Source of the DNA: Euhalothece natronophila Z-M001 | GTDB lineage: Bacteria > Cyanobacteriota > Cyanobacteriia > Cyanobacteriales > Rubidibacteraceae | DNA length: 64,000 bases | Direction: 5' to 3' | NCBI RefSeq assembly: GCF_007904085.1 | Contig: NZ_CP042326.1 | Location: 930,001 to 994,000, forward strand | Shown: piece after piece, positions 53,129 to 62,166 of the stretch | Position numbering within the stretch: the stretch's first letter is position 1 | How the letters are laid out: each line of letters begins with the position of its first letter | The notes under the pieces: model-generated | What the model saw: only the letters and a program-made list of their open reading frames with translations | The model's database searches: none | Told to the model about the DNA's origin: nothing | Position numbers and translations under genes: made by a program

Positions 53129-54270
53129 TATGAAATGGAACTGTGTATGCTACAAATAGAGGGAGAGATTGTTAGTAATCGAGATTAGCTATGGCAGGTG
53201 TCATTAAAATTGAGATTGCCGAGTCAGCTCAAGAGCTTAAAAAACAGCTCAACTTCTCCCAAAACAGTGAAGTCAAAGAACGAATCCAAGTCTTGTATTG
53301 GCTGAAAACGAACCAAGTCAGAAGTACCGGCGCGCTCGCCTCCCTAATCGGAAAACACCGAACGACAGTATCAAGATGGCTCAGTAAATATCGCAAAGGA
53401 GGTCTCAAAGGTCTTTTAGAAGTTAAGAAAAGTCCTGGGCGAGTCCCTAAAATCACGCCATCAGTAGAAAAAAAATTAATCCAAGAACTAGAAGATCCAG
53501 AAGGATTTTCTAGTTATAAGGAAATTCAAACATGGCTTCAGTTAATTCAAGATATTGATATTAGTTATAGTGCTGTTCATAAACGAGTCCGCTATGGTTT
53601 AGAAGGAAAACTGAAAGTGCCACGTCCAGTTCATAGCAAACAGGAATTGGGAGCACCGGAAGCTTTTAAAAAAAACTAAGTGAAATTGTTACAACCCAAC
53701 TAGAAGCTAATTCAGAAAAGGTTAAACGATATCAAAACATTAGATATTGGTGCCAAGATGAATCTCGAATCGGGTTAATCACACTTCACGATACAAAAAT
53801 TACAGGTAAAGGAATTCAACCGACAGGAAAAAAACAGTGGAAGTTTGATTATTTATGGTTGTACGGTTTAGTGGAACCGAGAACGGGAGAGAATTTTTTC
53901 AGAGAATTTTCTCATCTTGATGGTCTTTGCTTTGAGCAGTATTTAAGCTGGTTTGCTCAAGAATATCCTGACGATTTACACTTAATACAAGTTGATAACA
54001 GTCGTTGCCATACTTGGTTAGAGTTACAACTTCCTGATAATGTCATTTTAATTTTCCAACCACCTTATTCCCCAGAAGTTAATCCCATTGAACGATTATG
54101 GCAAGAAATTAAGAAACCTTTGAAATGGGAATTCTTTCCCGATTTAGATGATTTAAGAAAGCGACTTTCCAAAATCTTATCAAAATTAAGTTCTCAAGTG
54201 ATTACTCAGATCACTGGATGGGACTTTATTCTCAATGCTTTATCTGTAGCAAACATTTAGATATTTCATA
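53129..54270 (+). mobile_element. IS630-type element (C), 1142 bp
   Basis: Ends TATGAAAT...TGCTACA (53129) and the complement of TATGAAAT...TGCTACA (54270), flanked by TTC on both sides (53126-53128 and 54271-54273). Removing one copy and the element restores the host frame. It belongs to the same subgroup as element A at 28418 (shared CTACA inner motif and transposase plan). Confidence 0.9.
53191..54260 (+). CDS. IS630-type transposase of element C, expressed by programmed -1 frameshift
   Basis: The first frame (53191-53679, 162 aa) carries a helix-turn-helix (ALASLIGKHRTTVSRWLSKY) and linker; it stops shortly after a run of eight A (53668-53675, TTTTAAAAAAAAC). In the -1 frame the reading continues as KKLSEIVTTQLEAN, then RYWCQDESRIGLITL (first Asp), IQVDNSRCHTWLEL (second Asp) and LIFQPPYSPEVNPIERLWQE (Glu). 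Slipping at the A run gives a fusion of about 356 residues containing the whole DDE domain. The element's termini are intact. Confidence 0.88.
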
Positions 54271-55396
54271 TTCTATTGCGGAAGTCTCGTTTAACCGAGA
54301 AGAAACTATGAGAAAAGCAGTTGCAACTGCTTGGGAAGCTGAAACCGAAACCTTATCCCAAACTTGGGAAAATTTAGGCTGGAAGCCACCTGGCGTTGTA
54401 ATTACTTCAAGCAATGATTCTGCTTCTGTCGCCGCTGTTGCCCTTGCAGCCGATCGCGGTCAGCCTTTATTATTTTTAGACGAGTATTTTGGCGGTGTCA
54501 ATCAAACTTTAAACCCTGAATCTTGGCAACAATTGAATCAGCAAGTTAATGAATTAGTTCATAACACAGGCTATGAGTATCAAACTTTAGGAGATACTAT
54601 TGATACAATCACCTTAGCCCGTAGTCTTCCTGTAAAATATCAAAGCCCTGAAGATGGCAATTTATTAGCAGTGACTGATGGTTTAGGGCGAAATGAAGAC
54701 GGTAGCCGCTACGCGATCGCTGGCTGGATATATGGTACTCCTGAGCGAGCAGTTTATCAAGCCATGTCTGCGATTTTTTTACCCACAGAAACCGCCCTTC
54801 TTTATGATAGTTATCCCAAAACTGAAAGTTGGAAGGAGTATCACTTTCAAGAAGCCCTGTCAATTTTAGAAAGAAAAGACTTAAAATTTAAGCATATTGA
54901 ACATCCTAGTGCCAGTCAAGAAACTTGGCAAGAGATCACGAATCAATCTTGGGATTATGATCTCACTTTTATTAATTCCCGAGGAGGAAAAGCGAAGTTT
55001 GCTGTTGGTAATGGTGATGCGTCTGTTAAAGAAATTCCTGAATTAAATATTCCCATGACAATGCACATGATTCATAGTTTTTCTGCAACCACTCCTGATG
55101 ATATTAATACCATTGCTGGACGTTGGTTAAATAATGGGGTGTATGCTTATGTTGGTGCAGTGGATGAACCTTATGTTAGTGGGTTTGTTCCCCCGAAATA
55201 TGTTATATCTCAGTTAGCTTTAAATGTTCCGTTTCTTGTTGCGTCTCGTTATAGCAACTCCCCGACGTGGAAAGTAACTACCATTGGTGATCCGTTAATG
55301 GTAATTCAGTTCTCACCTTAACTTAAATAAATCAGCAACAACGCCTATACAACGGAACAAGCCGAAGATTTAGGCAATATTGGAAACCGTAAAAAA

Positions 55397-55468
55397 TGGC
55401 TCAGGTGTGATTTGAACACACGACCAAGGGCTTATGAGTCCCCTGCTCTACCGCTGAGCTACTGAGCC
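55397..55468 (-). tRNA. tRNA-Met(CAU), elongator-type
   Basis: Cloverleaf on the minus strand: acceptor GGCTCAG/CTGAGCC, A73, D-arm AGCTCAGCGGTAGAGC, anticodon CAT in loop CTCATAA, T-arm GTGTGTTCAAATCACAC. The CCA is not encoded and a run of T follows. The initiator features (mismatched first pair, three G-C pairs next to the anticodon) are absent, so elongator Met is preferred; tRNA-Ile2 with lysidine cannot be fully excluded. Confidence 0.9.
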
Positions 55469-55520
55469 TTAGCTAAATGCCTTAGCTAGTATAACTTAAA
55501 ATACAAAGGATGGCAAGGCA

Positions 55521-56513
55521 CTATCGAAACATACTGCTAACAGAACTTTCTTCATGAATCCGTGAAATTGCCTCTCCAATTAAATTGGCCACAGATAAGA
55601 TAGTTAACGGCTCAATATCTTCATGTCCGGGCACAGGAATTGTATTGCTAACAATCACTTCTTCAAAATCACCGCTAAATAGACGTTCTCTAGCAGGTCC
55701 CGATAACACAGCATGAGTAGCACAAGCATAAACTTGATCTGCTCCCTCTTCTCGGAGCAAACGAGAGCCCTCTAGCATCGTACCAGCAGTATCAATGAGA
55801 TCATCAACCATAACAGCAGTTTTTCCTTTAACATCCCCAATTAAATTAAGAACTTCTGCTTCATTATGGCTATGGCGACGTTTATCAATAATAGCTAAGG
55901 GAGCATCATTAAGTTTTTTGGCAAATGCTCTAGCACGAGCTACCCCTCCTACATCTGGAGATACTACCACTAGATTAGATAATTCTTTACTCGCTATATA
56001 TTGAATTAATACAGGAGATCCATACACATGATCCAAAGGAATATCAAAATATCCCTGAATTTGTGCCGAGTGTAAGTCCATTGCTAAAACCCGACTCGCT
56101 CCTGCTTGAGTGACTAGGTTAGCCACTAGTTTGGCTGTAATTGACTCACGTCCTGCAGTTTTACGGTCAGCGCGGGCATAACTATAGTAAGGAATGACTG
56201 CGGTAATTTGGCGAGCTGAAGCACGCCGACACGCATCAATCATAATCAGTAATTCCATTAAGTTGTCATTAACCGGATGACAACAGGGTTGGACTAAATA
56301 AACATCACAGCCACGAATAGATTCCTGAATTTGGACATATAACTCACCGTCTGCAAACCGTTTCCTTACCATTGGTCCTAGTTGAAGACCGAGATAAGTG
56401 GCCACTTCTTGGGCAAGTGGCTCATTTGCAGATCCTGAAAAAATCCGTAAACGGTTTTGGTCAGGAAGTTGGCTTAGTGAAGATTGAAGCGTTAAAGTAG
56501 CAGAATGGCTCAC
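55521..56513 (-). CDS. prs: Ribose-phosphate pyrophosphokinase
   Basis: 330 residues. Signatures: RIFSGSANEPLAQEVATYL, MDLHSAQIQGYFDIPLDHV (divalent metal and ATP), VVSPDVGGVARARAFAKKL, and the PRPP loop TAVMVDDLIDTAGTM. It makes PRPP from ribose 5-phosphate and ATP, feeding nucleotides, His, Trp and NAD. Complete and monocistronic. Confidence 0.96.
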   Translation of the reverse strand: MSHSATLTLQSSLSQLPDQNRLRIFSGSANEPLAQEVATYLGLQLGPMVRKRFADGELYVQIQESIRGCDVYLVQPCCHPVNDNLMELLIMIDACRRASARQITAVIPYYSYARADRKTAGRESITAKLVANLVTQAGASRVLAMDLHSAQIQGYFDIPLDHVYGSPVLIQYIASKELSNLVVVSPDVGGVARARAFAKKLNDAPLAIIDKRRHSHNEAEVLNLIGDVKGKTAVMVDDLIDTAGTMLEGSRLLREEGADQVYACATHAVLSGPARERLFSGDFEEVIVSNTIPVPGHEDIEPLTILSVANLIGEAISRIHEESSVSSMFR

Positions 56514-56652
56514 GGGCTTTCCCTTTAACCTCAGTTCATTGCAATCATATCATCCCAATTTTAACAATGGGATTTAAATAACATTAAGAAATAATGTTTC
56601 AATCCTGCCCTAAACCGAGTCAAAAATGTTAGTTCAAGTCTAATCTTAAACC

Positions 56653-57330
56653 ATGACAACACTTTTAATCACCGGCACAGATACAGAAATTGGTAAAACC
56701 GTTGTTACTCTTAGTTTAACTGCCTACTGGCACAAATATTGTGCTTGGGAGAAATTAGGAATTATGAAACTAATTCAAACTGGGAGTCCTGGCGATAGTC
56801 ATCTTTATCAACAACTATTTCAGTGGCAACAAGAGACAGCATTAATTAACCCTGTCTCTTATCAATCTCCCATTGCGCCCCCTTTGGCAGCAGAAAAAGA
56901 AAATCAACCTGTTAATCTTACTACAATTTGGGAGGGGTTGACTACTTTACAATCACAAAAAGAGGTGGTGTTGGTAGAGGCTTTAGGTGGATTGGGATCT
57001 CCAATTACGTTTGAAATGACCGTAGCCGATATTGCAGCCGCCTGGCAGCTTCCTATTATTTTAGTTGTTCCGGTCAAATTAGGCGCGATCGCGCAGACTG
57101 TCGCCAATGTAGCCCTTGCCCGTCAACATCAAGTTTCGATTAAAGGAGTAATTTTTAACTGTGTCAGTGCAGAAGCCGAAAACAATCAACACAACTGGAC
57201 TCCCTCTGAGTTAATTAGTAACCTCTGTCAAGTCCCCATTTTAGGAACCATTCCCTATTTATCGAATCCTAGCGATCTAGAAAAACTCGCACAAGTTGCG
57301 TCAAACTTAGAATTAGAATATCTTTGGTAG
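56653..57330 (+). CDS. bioD: Dethiobiotin synthetase
   Basis: 225 residues. P-loop ITGTDTEIGKTVVTLSL at the N-terminus, IMKLIQTGSPGDSHL for the biotin precursor, EALGGLGSPITFEMTVADIA and LVVPVKLGAIAQTVANVALA. The cyanobacterial form has Ile instead of Lys in the first lysine-rich loop variant that I see here, but the key Lys in the P-loop is present. It closes the ureido ring in biotin synthesis. Its 3' end overlaps the next gene's upstream extension. Confidence 0.92.
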   Translation: MTTLLITGTDTEIGKTVVTLSLTAYWHKYCAWEKLGIMKLIQTGSPGDSHLYQQLFQWQQETALINPVSYQSPIAPPLAAEKENQPVNLTTIWEGLTTLQSQKEVVLVEALGGLGSPITFEMTVADIAAAWQLPIILVVPVKLGAIAQTVANVALARQHQVSIKGVIFNCVSAEAENNQHNWTPSELISNLCQVPILGTIPYLSNPSDLEKLAQVASNLELEYLW

Positions 57331-57347
57331 CTCTCAGAAAACTCATT

Positions 57348-58559
57348 ATGACAGTCTCTCCGGCTCAACCCATTAAAACTTCTAAGATTCGCCCTGAAAT
57401 CCAAAACTTACAAGAACAATTAGTTAAATGGCGCAGAGGGATTCATCAACGCCCAGAACTTGCCTTTAAAGAAAAACTGACTTCTGAGTTTGTGATTAGC
57501 AAACTGCAAGAATGGGGGATTCCTCATCAAACTAAAATTGCCCAAACAGGAGTCGCCGCCATTATTGAAGGGAAAACTCCAGGCAAGGTGCTAGGGATTC
57601 GTGCTGATATGGATGCCCTGCCTATTGATGAAGAAAACGAGGTTTCTTATCGTTCCCAACATGATGGAATTATGCACGCTTGTGGGCATGATGGACATAC
57701 CGCGATCGCGCTTGGAACAGCTTATTATCTTTGGCAACATCGAGAAAATTTAACAGGAACGGTCAAAATCATCTTTCAGCCTGCCGAAGAAAGGCCTGGT
57801 GGGGCAAAACCAATGATCGAAGAAGGGGTACTTAAAAACCCTGATGTGGATGCCATCATTGGCTTACACCTCTGGAACAATTTGCCTTTAGGAACCATTG
57901 GCGTGAGAGAAGGCGCTTTAATGGCAGCAGTGGAGTTATTTCAATGCCAAATCCAAGGCAAAGGGGGGCATGGGGCAATGCCTCATCAAACCACAGATGC
58001 CATTGTTGTCGGAAGTCAAGTAGTTAATGCAGTGCAGAGTATTGTTGCCCGCAATATTGATCCCACCGATTCAGCAGTAGTGACAGTTGGGGAATTTAAG
58101 GCAGGTTCAGCGATGAATGTTATTGCTGATAGCGCCTATCTTTCGGGAACAGTTCGTTATTTTAATCCTGCCTTAGAAGGGTATATCGGACAGAGAGTAG
58201 AAGAGATTATCGCAGGGACTTGTCAAAGCCACGGAGCAAGTTATAACCTTAACTATTGGCGAATTTACCCCCCTGTCATTAATAATCCTCGCATTACTGA
58301 GTTAGTGCGTTCGGTTGCCAATAATGTTGTAGAAACTCCTATTGGGGTTGTTCCTGAATGTCAAACCATGGGAGGGGAGGATATGTCATTTTTCCTGCAA
58401 GAAGTTCCGGGTTGCTACTTCTTTCTTGGGGCTGCTAATACCAGCTTGGGATTAAACTATCCCCACCATCATCCTCGCTTTGACTTTGATGAAACTGCTT
58501 TAAGCATGGGAGTAGAAATGTTTGTTCGCTGTGTTGAACAAGCGGAAAACCAACTTTAA
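57348..58559 (+). CDS. M20 family amidohydrolase (N-acyl-amino acid amidohydrolase type)
   Basis: About 403 residues from the ATG at 57348; a TTG at 57324 would overlap bioD. Metal ligands: IRADMDALPIDEEN, HACGHDGHTAIALGTAYYL, IIFQPAEERPGG (Glu pair), VDAIIGLHLWNNL, and CQTMGGEDMSFFLQEVPG. The lid domain (about residues 190-310) has KGGHGAMPHQTTDAIVV. Such enzymes (hippurate / IAA-amino acid hydrolase class) cleave N-acyl amino acids using two zinc ions. Cotranscribed with bioD by position, though a functional link is not evident. Confidence 0.93.
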   Translation: MTVSPAQPIKTSKIRPEIQNLQEQLVKWRRGIHQRPELAFKEKLTSEFVISKLQEWGIPHQTKIAQTGVAAIIEGKTPGKVLGIRADMDALPIDEENEVSYRSQHDGIMHACGHDGHTAIALGTAYYLWQHRENLTGTVKIIFQPAEERPGGAKPMIEEGVLKNPDVDAIIGLHLWNNLPLGTIGVREGALMAAVELFQCQIQGKGGHGAMPHQTTDAIVVGSQVVNAVQSIVARNIDPTDSAVVTVGEFKAGSAMNVIADSAYLSGTVRYFNPALEGYIGQRVEEIIAGTCQSHGASYNLNYWRIYPPVINNPRITELVRSVANNVVETPIGVVPECQTMGGEDMSFFLQEVPGCYFFLGAANTSLGLNYPHHHPRFDFDETALSMGVEMFVRCVEQAENQL

Positions 58560-58670
58560 CCCCTTCTTGGCTGTGGGATTGGTGTTATTTTCTGAACAAA
58601 GAAACATGATTATGGTTAGCCCCTTAGTGAGAGAATTAGATTAATATTCACCCATCCTCTTTATACGATC

Positions 58671-60314
58671 ATGATTCATCACTTAAAACCAAAATGGCAG
58701 GCTTGGGGACGCTTTCTCAGCCTATTTCTACTTTGTGCCACCGTCGTTATTGCTTGTGCTAGCGATAATGATGCTGTGGAAAATGAGATAGAAACGCTTA
58801 ATGGAGAGAGAAGCCGAATTACTCTCGGTACAACTCAAAAACCCAGTCATCTTGATCCTGCCGATAGTTATCAAATTGCAGGGCTAGGGATTCTCTATAA
58901 TCTTAGTGACTGTCTTTTTGCCTATGAATTAGATAGTACAGAACTTAAACCCCAACTGGCAACCGCCCTACCAGAGGTGAGTGATGATGGCTTAACTTAT
59001 ACCATTCCCCTACGAGAAGATGTTGTCTTTCATGATCAAACCCCCTTTAATGCTGAAGCTATGGCATTTTCGTTAAGGCGGTTTATGGAAAATGAGGGTC
59101 AACCTTCTTTTCTACTCGCAGATATTGTCAACTCGGTAGAAGCGACAGGAGACTATGAATTAACCATTGAACTCGATAGCCCATTTTCAGCTTTTCCTGC
59201 TTTACTCGCTTTTACAGGAACAGCAGCGGTTTCCCCTAACGCCTATGAAATTGGGAAAGATCAGTTTAATGAGGAAACTTTTGTGGGAACTGGCCCCTAT
59301 CAACTGACAGAATGGGAAGAAGACTCTCTAGAGTTAACAGCATTTGAGCAATATTGGGGGGAGACTCCTGAAAATGCAGGGGTAAACATTCAATTTTATG
59401 CTAATGAAGCGACTGAGTTATTTGAGGCGTTTCAGGATGGGGAAGTTGATGTGGCTTACCAATCTCTTGATGTGGATCAGATTCGCTATTTGGTGGAAGA
59501 GGCAACAGAAGGAAAATGGCAAGCGGTGTCAAGTCCGGGCATGGCAGTGGTTTATATGGCTTTAAATGTTACAAAAGAACCCTTAGATGATCCGCAAGTG
59601 CGACGCGCGATCGCGTCTATGATTGATCGTAATCTGTTTACGGAAACCACTCTAGAAGGGCAAGCTGAACCAATTTATAGTCTTATTCCCACCAGTGTCG
59701 AAGTTTATGAACCCGCTTTTCAAAATCAGTATGGGGATGGCAATATTGAGCAAGCAAAAGCCTTACTCACTGAAGCAGGTTATTCTGAGGATGATCCCGT
59801 AACTGTAGAGATTTGGTATCCTGGGGCTTCTCATAACCGTCATTTAGTTGCCTCCAGATTACAAGAGTATGCCGAGGAACATTTAGAGGGTTTGTTGCAG
59901 TTTGAACCTCAGGGAAATGATGATGGAACCTTCTTTAGTAGTGTCAGAGAAGGGCTTTATCCCATTTCTTTAGTAGATTGGCATCCTGATTTTATTGATC
60001 CTGATAATTATATTCACCCGTTTGTCAGTTGTGGAGAGGGATCAGAAGAAACAGGTTGTGAAGAAGGAGGTGCTGCCTCTCAGGGGTCTTTTTATTATAA
60101 TGAGCGACTCAATGAACTGGTAACCCTGCAACGACAAGAACAAGATCCTGAAACCCGTCAAGAACAATTTGCAGAAATCCAAGAAATTATTGCCACAGAT
60201 GTGCCTTATATTCCCCTCTGGCAAGTCAAAAACCATGTATTTGCTCAAAATGAGATTACAGGAGTTAAACTCAGTCCTAGTCAAGGCTTTCCCTACTGGA
60301 CAATGGCAAAATAG
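58671..60314 (+). CDS. Peptide/nickel-type ABC transporter substrate-binding lipoprotein (SBP_bac_5)
   Basis: 547 residues. Lipoprotein signal: basic start, hydrophobic FLSLFLLCATVV, then lipobox VIAC with the Cys lipidated. The mature protein begins SRITLGTTQKPSHLDP, and has AFSLRRFMENEG and GTGPYQLTEWEEDSLEL, the class-C binding-protein pattern. It binds oligopeptides or similar in the periplasm for a Dpp/Opp-type importer. No permease or ATPase gene is adjacent. C-terminal ITGVKLSPSQGFPYW is typical of the family. Confidence 0.93.
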   Translation: MIHHLKPKWQAWGRFLSLFLLCATVVIACASDNDAVENEIETLNGERSRITLGTTQKPSHLDPADSYQIAGLGILYNLSDCLFAYELDSTELKPQLATALPEVSDDGLTYTIPLREDVVFHDQTPFNAEAMAFSLRRFMENEGQPSFLLADIVNSVEATGDYELTIELDSPFSAFPALLAFTGTAAVSPNAYEIGKDQFNEETFVGTGPYQLTEWEEDSLELTAFEQYWGETPENAGVNIQFYANEATELFEAFQDGEVDVAYQSLDVDQIRYLVEEATEGKWQAVSSPGMAVVYMALNVTKEPLDDPQVRRAIASMIDRNLFTETTLEGQAEPIYSLIPTSVEVYEPAFQNQYGDGNIEQAKALLTEAGYSEDDPVTVEIWYPGASHNRHLVASRLQEYAEEHLEGLLQFEPQGNDDGTFFSSVREGLYPISLVDWHPDFIDPDNYIHPFVSCGEGSEETGCEEGGAASQGSFYYNERLNELVTLQRQEQDPETRQEQFAEIQEIIATDVPYIPLWQVKNHVFAQNEITGVKLSPSQGFPYWTMAK

Positions 60315-60493
60315 TATTCTATTTCTGTCTTAAATAATTCTACGAAATTGCGCCATTTTAGCCAACGGAAAATCAGAATTTGAAAGCAGTTGGATAAAAG
60401 AGGAATATCTTAATGTACAATTTTTAATTAAACCCTTAAAATGATACGGTTTTGCTAATCAGTAGCTAGCCAAGAAAAATAAGATCATTAACT

Positions 60494-61060
60494 ATGCAAG
60501 ATAATCTTCCCTTTTTATACTTATTAATGCTCGTAATCATTCTGGCGGTAGCAAGTTTTTTTGTATTCCGTCAGGTTTTAAAGACTCGTAAAAAAGAAAA
60601 CCGAATTACCCAATTACAGAAAAAACTTAAAAATGAAGAGGCTACAGCAAAAGATTATTATGAATTAGGCAGTCTCTACCTAAATAAAAAATTATATGTG
60701 CAAGCTACTCGCATTTTACAACAAGCTCTTAAATTCAAAGACATTGAAGATGAAAATCGAGCTTTAATCTATAACGCTATGGGTTATGCGTATTTTGCCC
60801 AAGAACAATATGATTTAGCAATTCGCCAATATAAAGAAGCAATTAAACTATATCCTGATTACGTGATTGCTTTAAATAACCTTGCCAACTCTTACCGCCA
60901 GAAAAAATTAATTGCTCAAGCCATTGAAACCTATGAAGAAACCCTTAACTATGATCCTGAAAATAAAATTGCAAATCGGCAATTAGAAAAATTGAGAAAG
61001 CAATTTGTTAAAGAACCAGAACAAGAAGAAAAATCTTCTAAAAAGGAAGCGAAAAAATAA
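60494..61060 (+). CDS. Membrane-anchored TPR protein
   Basis: 188 residues. One membrane span near the N-terminus (LYLLMLVIILAVASFFVFR), then a coiled region, then tetratricopeptide repeats: YYELGSLYLNKKLYVQATRI, LIYNAMGYAYFAQEQYDLAI, VIALNNLANSYRQKKLIAQA, ending in a Lys/Glu-rich tail. It probably scaffolds a membrane complex. The neighbours give no clear hint; similar genes are common in cyanobacteria. Confidence 0.85.
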   Translation: MQDNLPFLYLLMLVIILAVASFFVFRQVLKTRKKENRITQLQKKLKNEEATAKDYYELGSLYLNKKLYVQATRILQQALKFKDIEDENRALIYNAMGYAYFAQEQYDLAIRQYKEAIKLYPDYVIALNNLANSYRQKKLIAQAIETYEETLNYDPENKIANRQLEKLRKQFVKEPEQEEKSSKKEAKK

Positions 61061-61086
61061 AAGTCTATTATAGTGCTTCTTAGCCT

Positions 61087-61142
61087 GTTGAGGGACAAAC
61101 TGAGTCATTAGTCATTAGTCATTGGTTTACAAACAACAAAGG
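61087..61142 (+). repeat. Dispersed TTGAGGGACAAAC-TTAGTCATT repeat
   Basis: Second copy of the element at 48195: TTGAGGGACAAACTGAGTCA then three heptamers and GGTTTACAAACAACAAAGGA. It sits in the 265-bp gene-free space (61061-61325) before the pilin genes. Confidence 0.85.
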
Positions 61143-61273
61143 AGGATTTAAAAGCAATTTAAGAAATTTCTCGTAAAAAATATTCTCTGAATAAATAATA
61201 ATTATTCTTTTCAGGTAGAGCCAATGATACTGTTAAGATCACTTCAACTAAAGGGCTTATTCACAAAAAAATA

Positions 61274-61282
61274 TGCTATATT
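61274..61282 (+). promoter_or_regulatory. Extended -10 element upstream of the pilin cluster
   Basis: TGC-TATATT (TG at 61274, TATATT at 61277-61282) lies about 45 bp before the first pilin-cluster start. There is no clear -35. Weak but well placed. Confidence 0.35.
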
Positions 61283-61325
61283 ACAACTAAATATTTATTC
61301 AAGCAATTACATGGGGTAACCAATC

Positions 61326-62102
61326 ATGCAAGGTTATAAGCGTTTCCTAATTAAAGCCTTACAGCATTCTCATAATAAGAATCATCAAGGATTTGTTCTA
61401 CCGATGATGATCGGCTTAGGGCTAATTATGACCGTTGTTGGCTTAACGATGATTGGTCGCTCCAGTGATGATCAAATTCGTTCCACTTTAGAAGAACAGA
61501 CCGCTCAAGCGTTAGCCACAGCAGAAACAGGGGCTACTAGAACTCTTGCCTCACTTAATCAACCAAATAATTCCGAATTGCTAACACTAGATATTGACGA
61601 TTGGGAGAATCCAGACCAAACGAACAATCCTTGTCTATTACCTGATAAGATTGATGAAATTATGGAAGGGGAAGTTAATAATCAAGGACGTTATCAAATT
61701 ATTGATTACCAATACGATGAAAATGCTGAAGAAGGAAGATTACGAGTTCAAGGAAAAGTAGGAGAGGCAAAACAAGAAATTAAGTTAGTTGTAGATGTCT
61801 TGGAAGAAGCTTTAGATGATAGTTTTGGAGGTTTAGTCGGAATAGAGAATGTTAACCTCCGTCATCTTGATGTTAGAGACGTTGTTGATGGAACATTATT
61901 AGCTAATGTTTTGTGTCAAGACTGCACTTTGTCTGGAGATGATTTAGAAGCATACTGTAATGACCCGAGTTCAAGTGATGGACAAAATGCAGCAAGAAAC
62001 GCTGTTAGAGCTAGCCAAAATAGCATAATTGATGGAAGTATTTTTTTAGGTGAACTTAATTTGCCAGAAGTACCCCCCCCTGAAAATGCCAATGAGTTAT
62101 AA
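61326..62102 (+). CDS. Type IV pilus PilX-like prepilin-type protein
   Basis: 258 residues. The start MQGYKRFLIKALQHSHNKNH leads into GFVLPMMIGLGLIMTVVGLT, a prepilin-like cleavage site (G before F/V) and hydrophobic helix without the usual +5 Glu, as in PilX/GspK-like minor pilins. The mature part has Glu/Asp-rich and Cys-containing segments (NNPCLLPDKIDEIMEG; CQDCTLSGDDLEAYC). It probably sits at the tip or initiation complex of type IV pili. First in a run of pilin-type genes. Confidence 0.75.
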   Translation: MQGYKRFLIKALQHSHNKNHQGFVLPMMIGLGLIMTVVGLTMIGRSSDDQIRSTLEEQTAQALATAETGATRTLASLNQPNNSELLTLDIDDWENPDQTNNPCLLPDKIDEIMEGEVNNQGRYQIIDYQYDENAEEGRLRVQGKVGEAKQEIKLVVDVLEEALDDSFGGLVGIENVNLRHLDVRDVVDGTLLANVLCQDCTLSGDDLEAYCNDPSSSDGQNAARNAVRASQNSIIDGSIFLGELNLPEVPPPENANEL

Positions 62103-62166
62103 CCGTTTGATTTTTAGCACTGACTTGTTCACAGTAATTTAATAGACTTAAAGGAAATTACACATT

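Larger units (their letters stand above)
52788..55321 (+). pseudogene. Uncharacterised exported protein, split by IS630-type element C
   Basis: The N-terminal part (52788-53128) has a signal anchor (RRQWRLVALFILLLLVFSL) and reads VILVPDEETFLSAIQQWNL and RRYPILIEDDHYTPRFLNRF to ...RLSS. The C-terminal part (54274-55321) continues IAEVSFNREETMRKAVATAW, VVITSSNDSASVAAVALAAD, DGLGRNEDGSRYAIAGWIYG and VVPPKYVISQ-like segments to FSP. Deleting the element and one TTC copy gives RLSSIAEVSF in frame, about 460 residues. I do not recognise the family. With ddl 4 bp upstream, it was probably part of that transcript. Confidence 0.85.

Noticed and set aside
53229-53456. Antisense frame inside the IS630 transposase of element C
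   Set aside because: Shadow of the helix-turn-helix coding frame.
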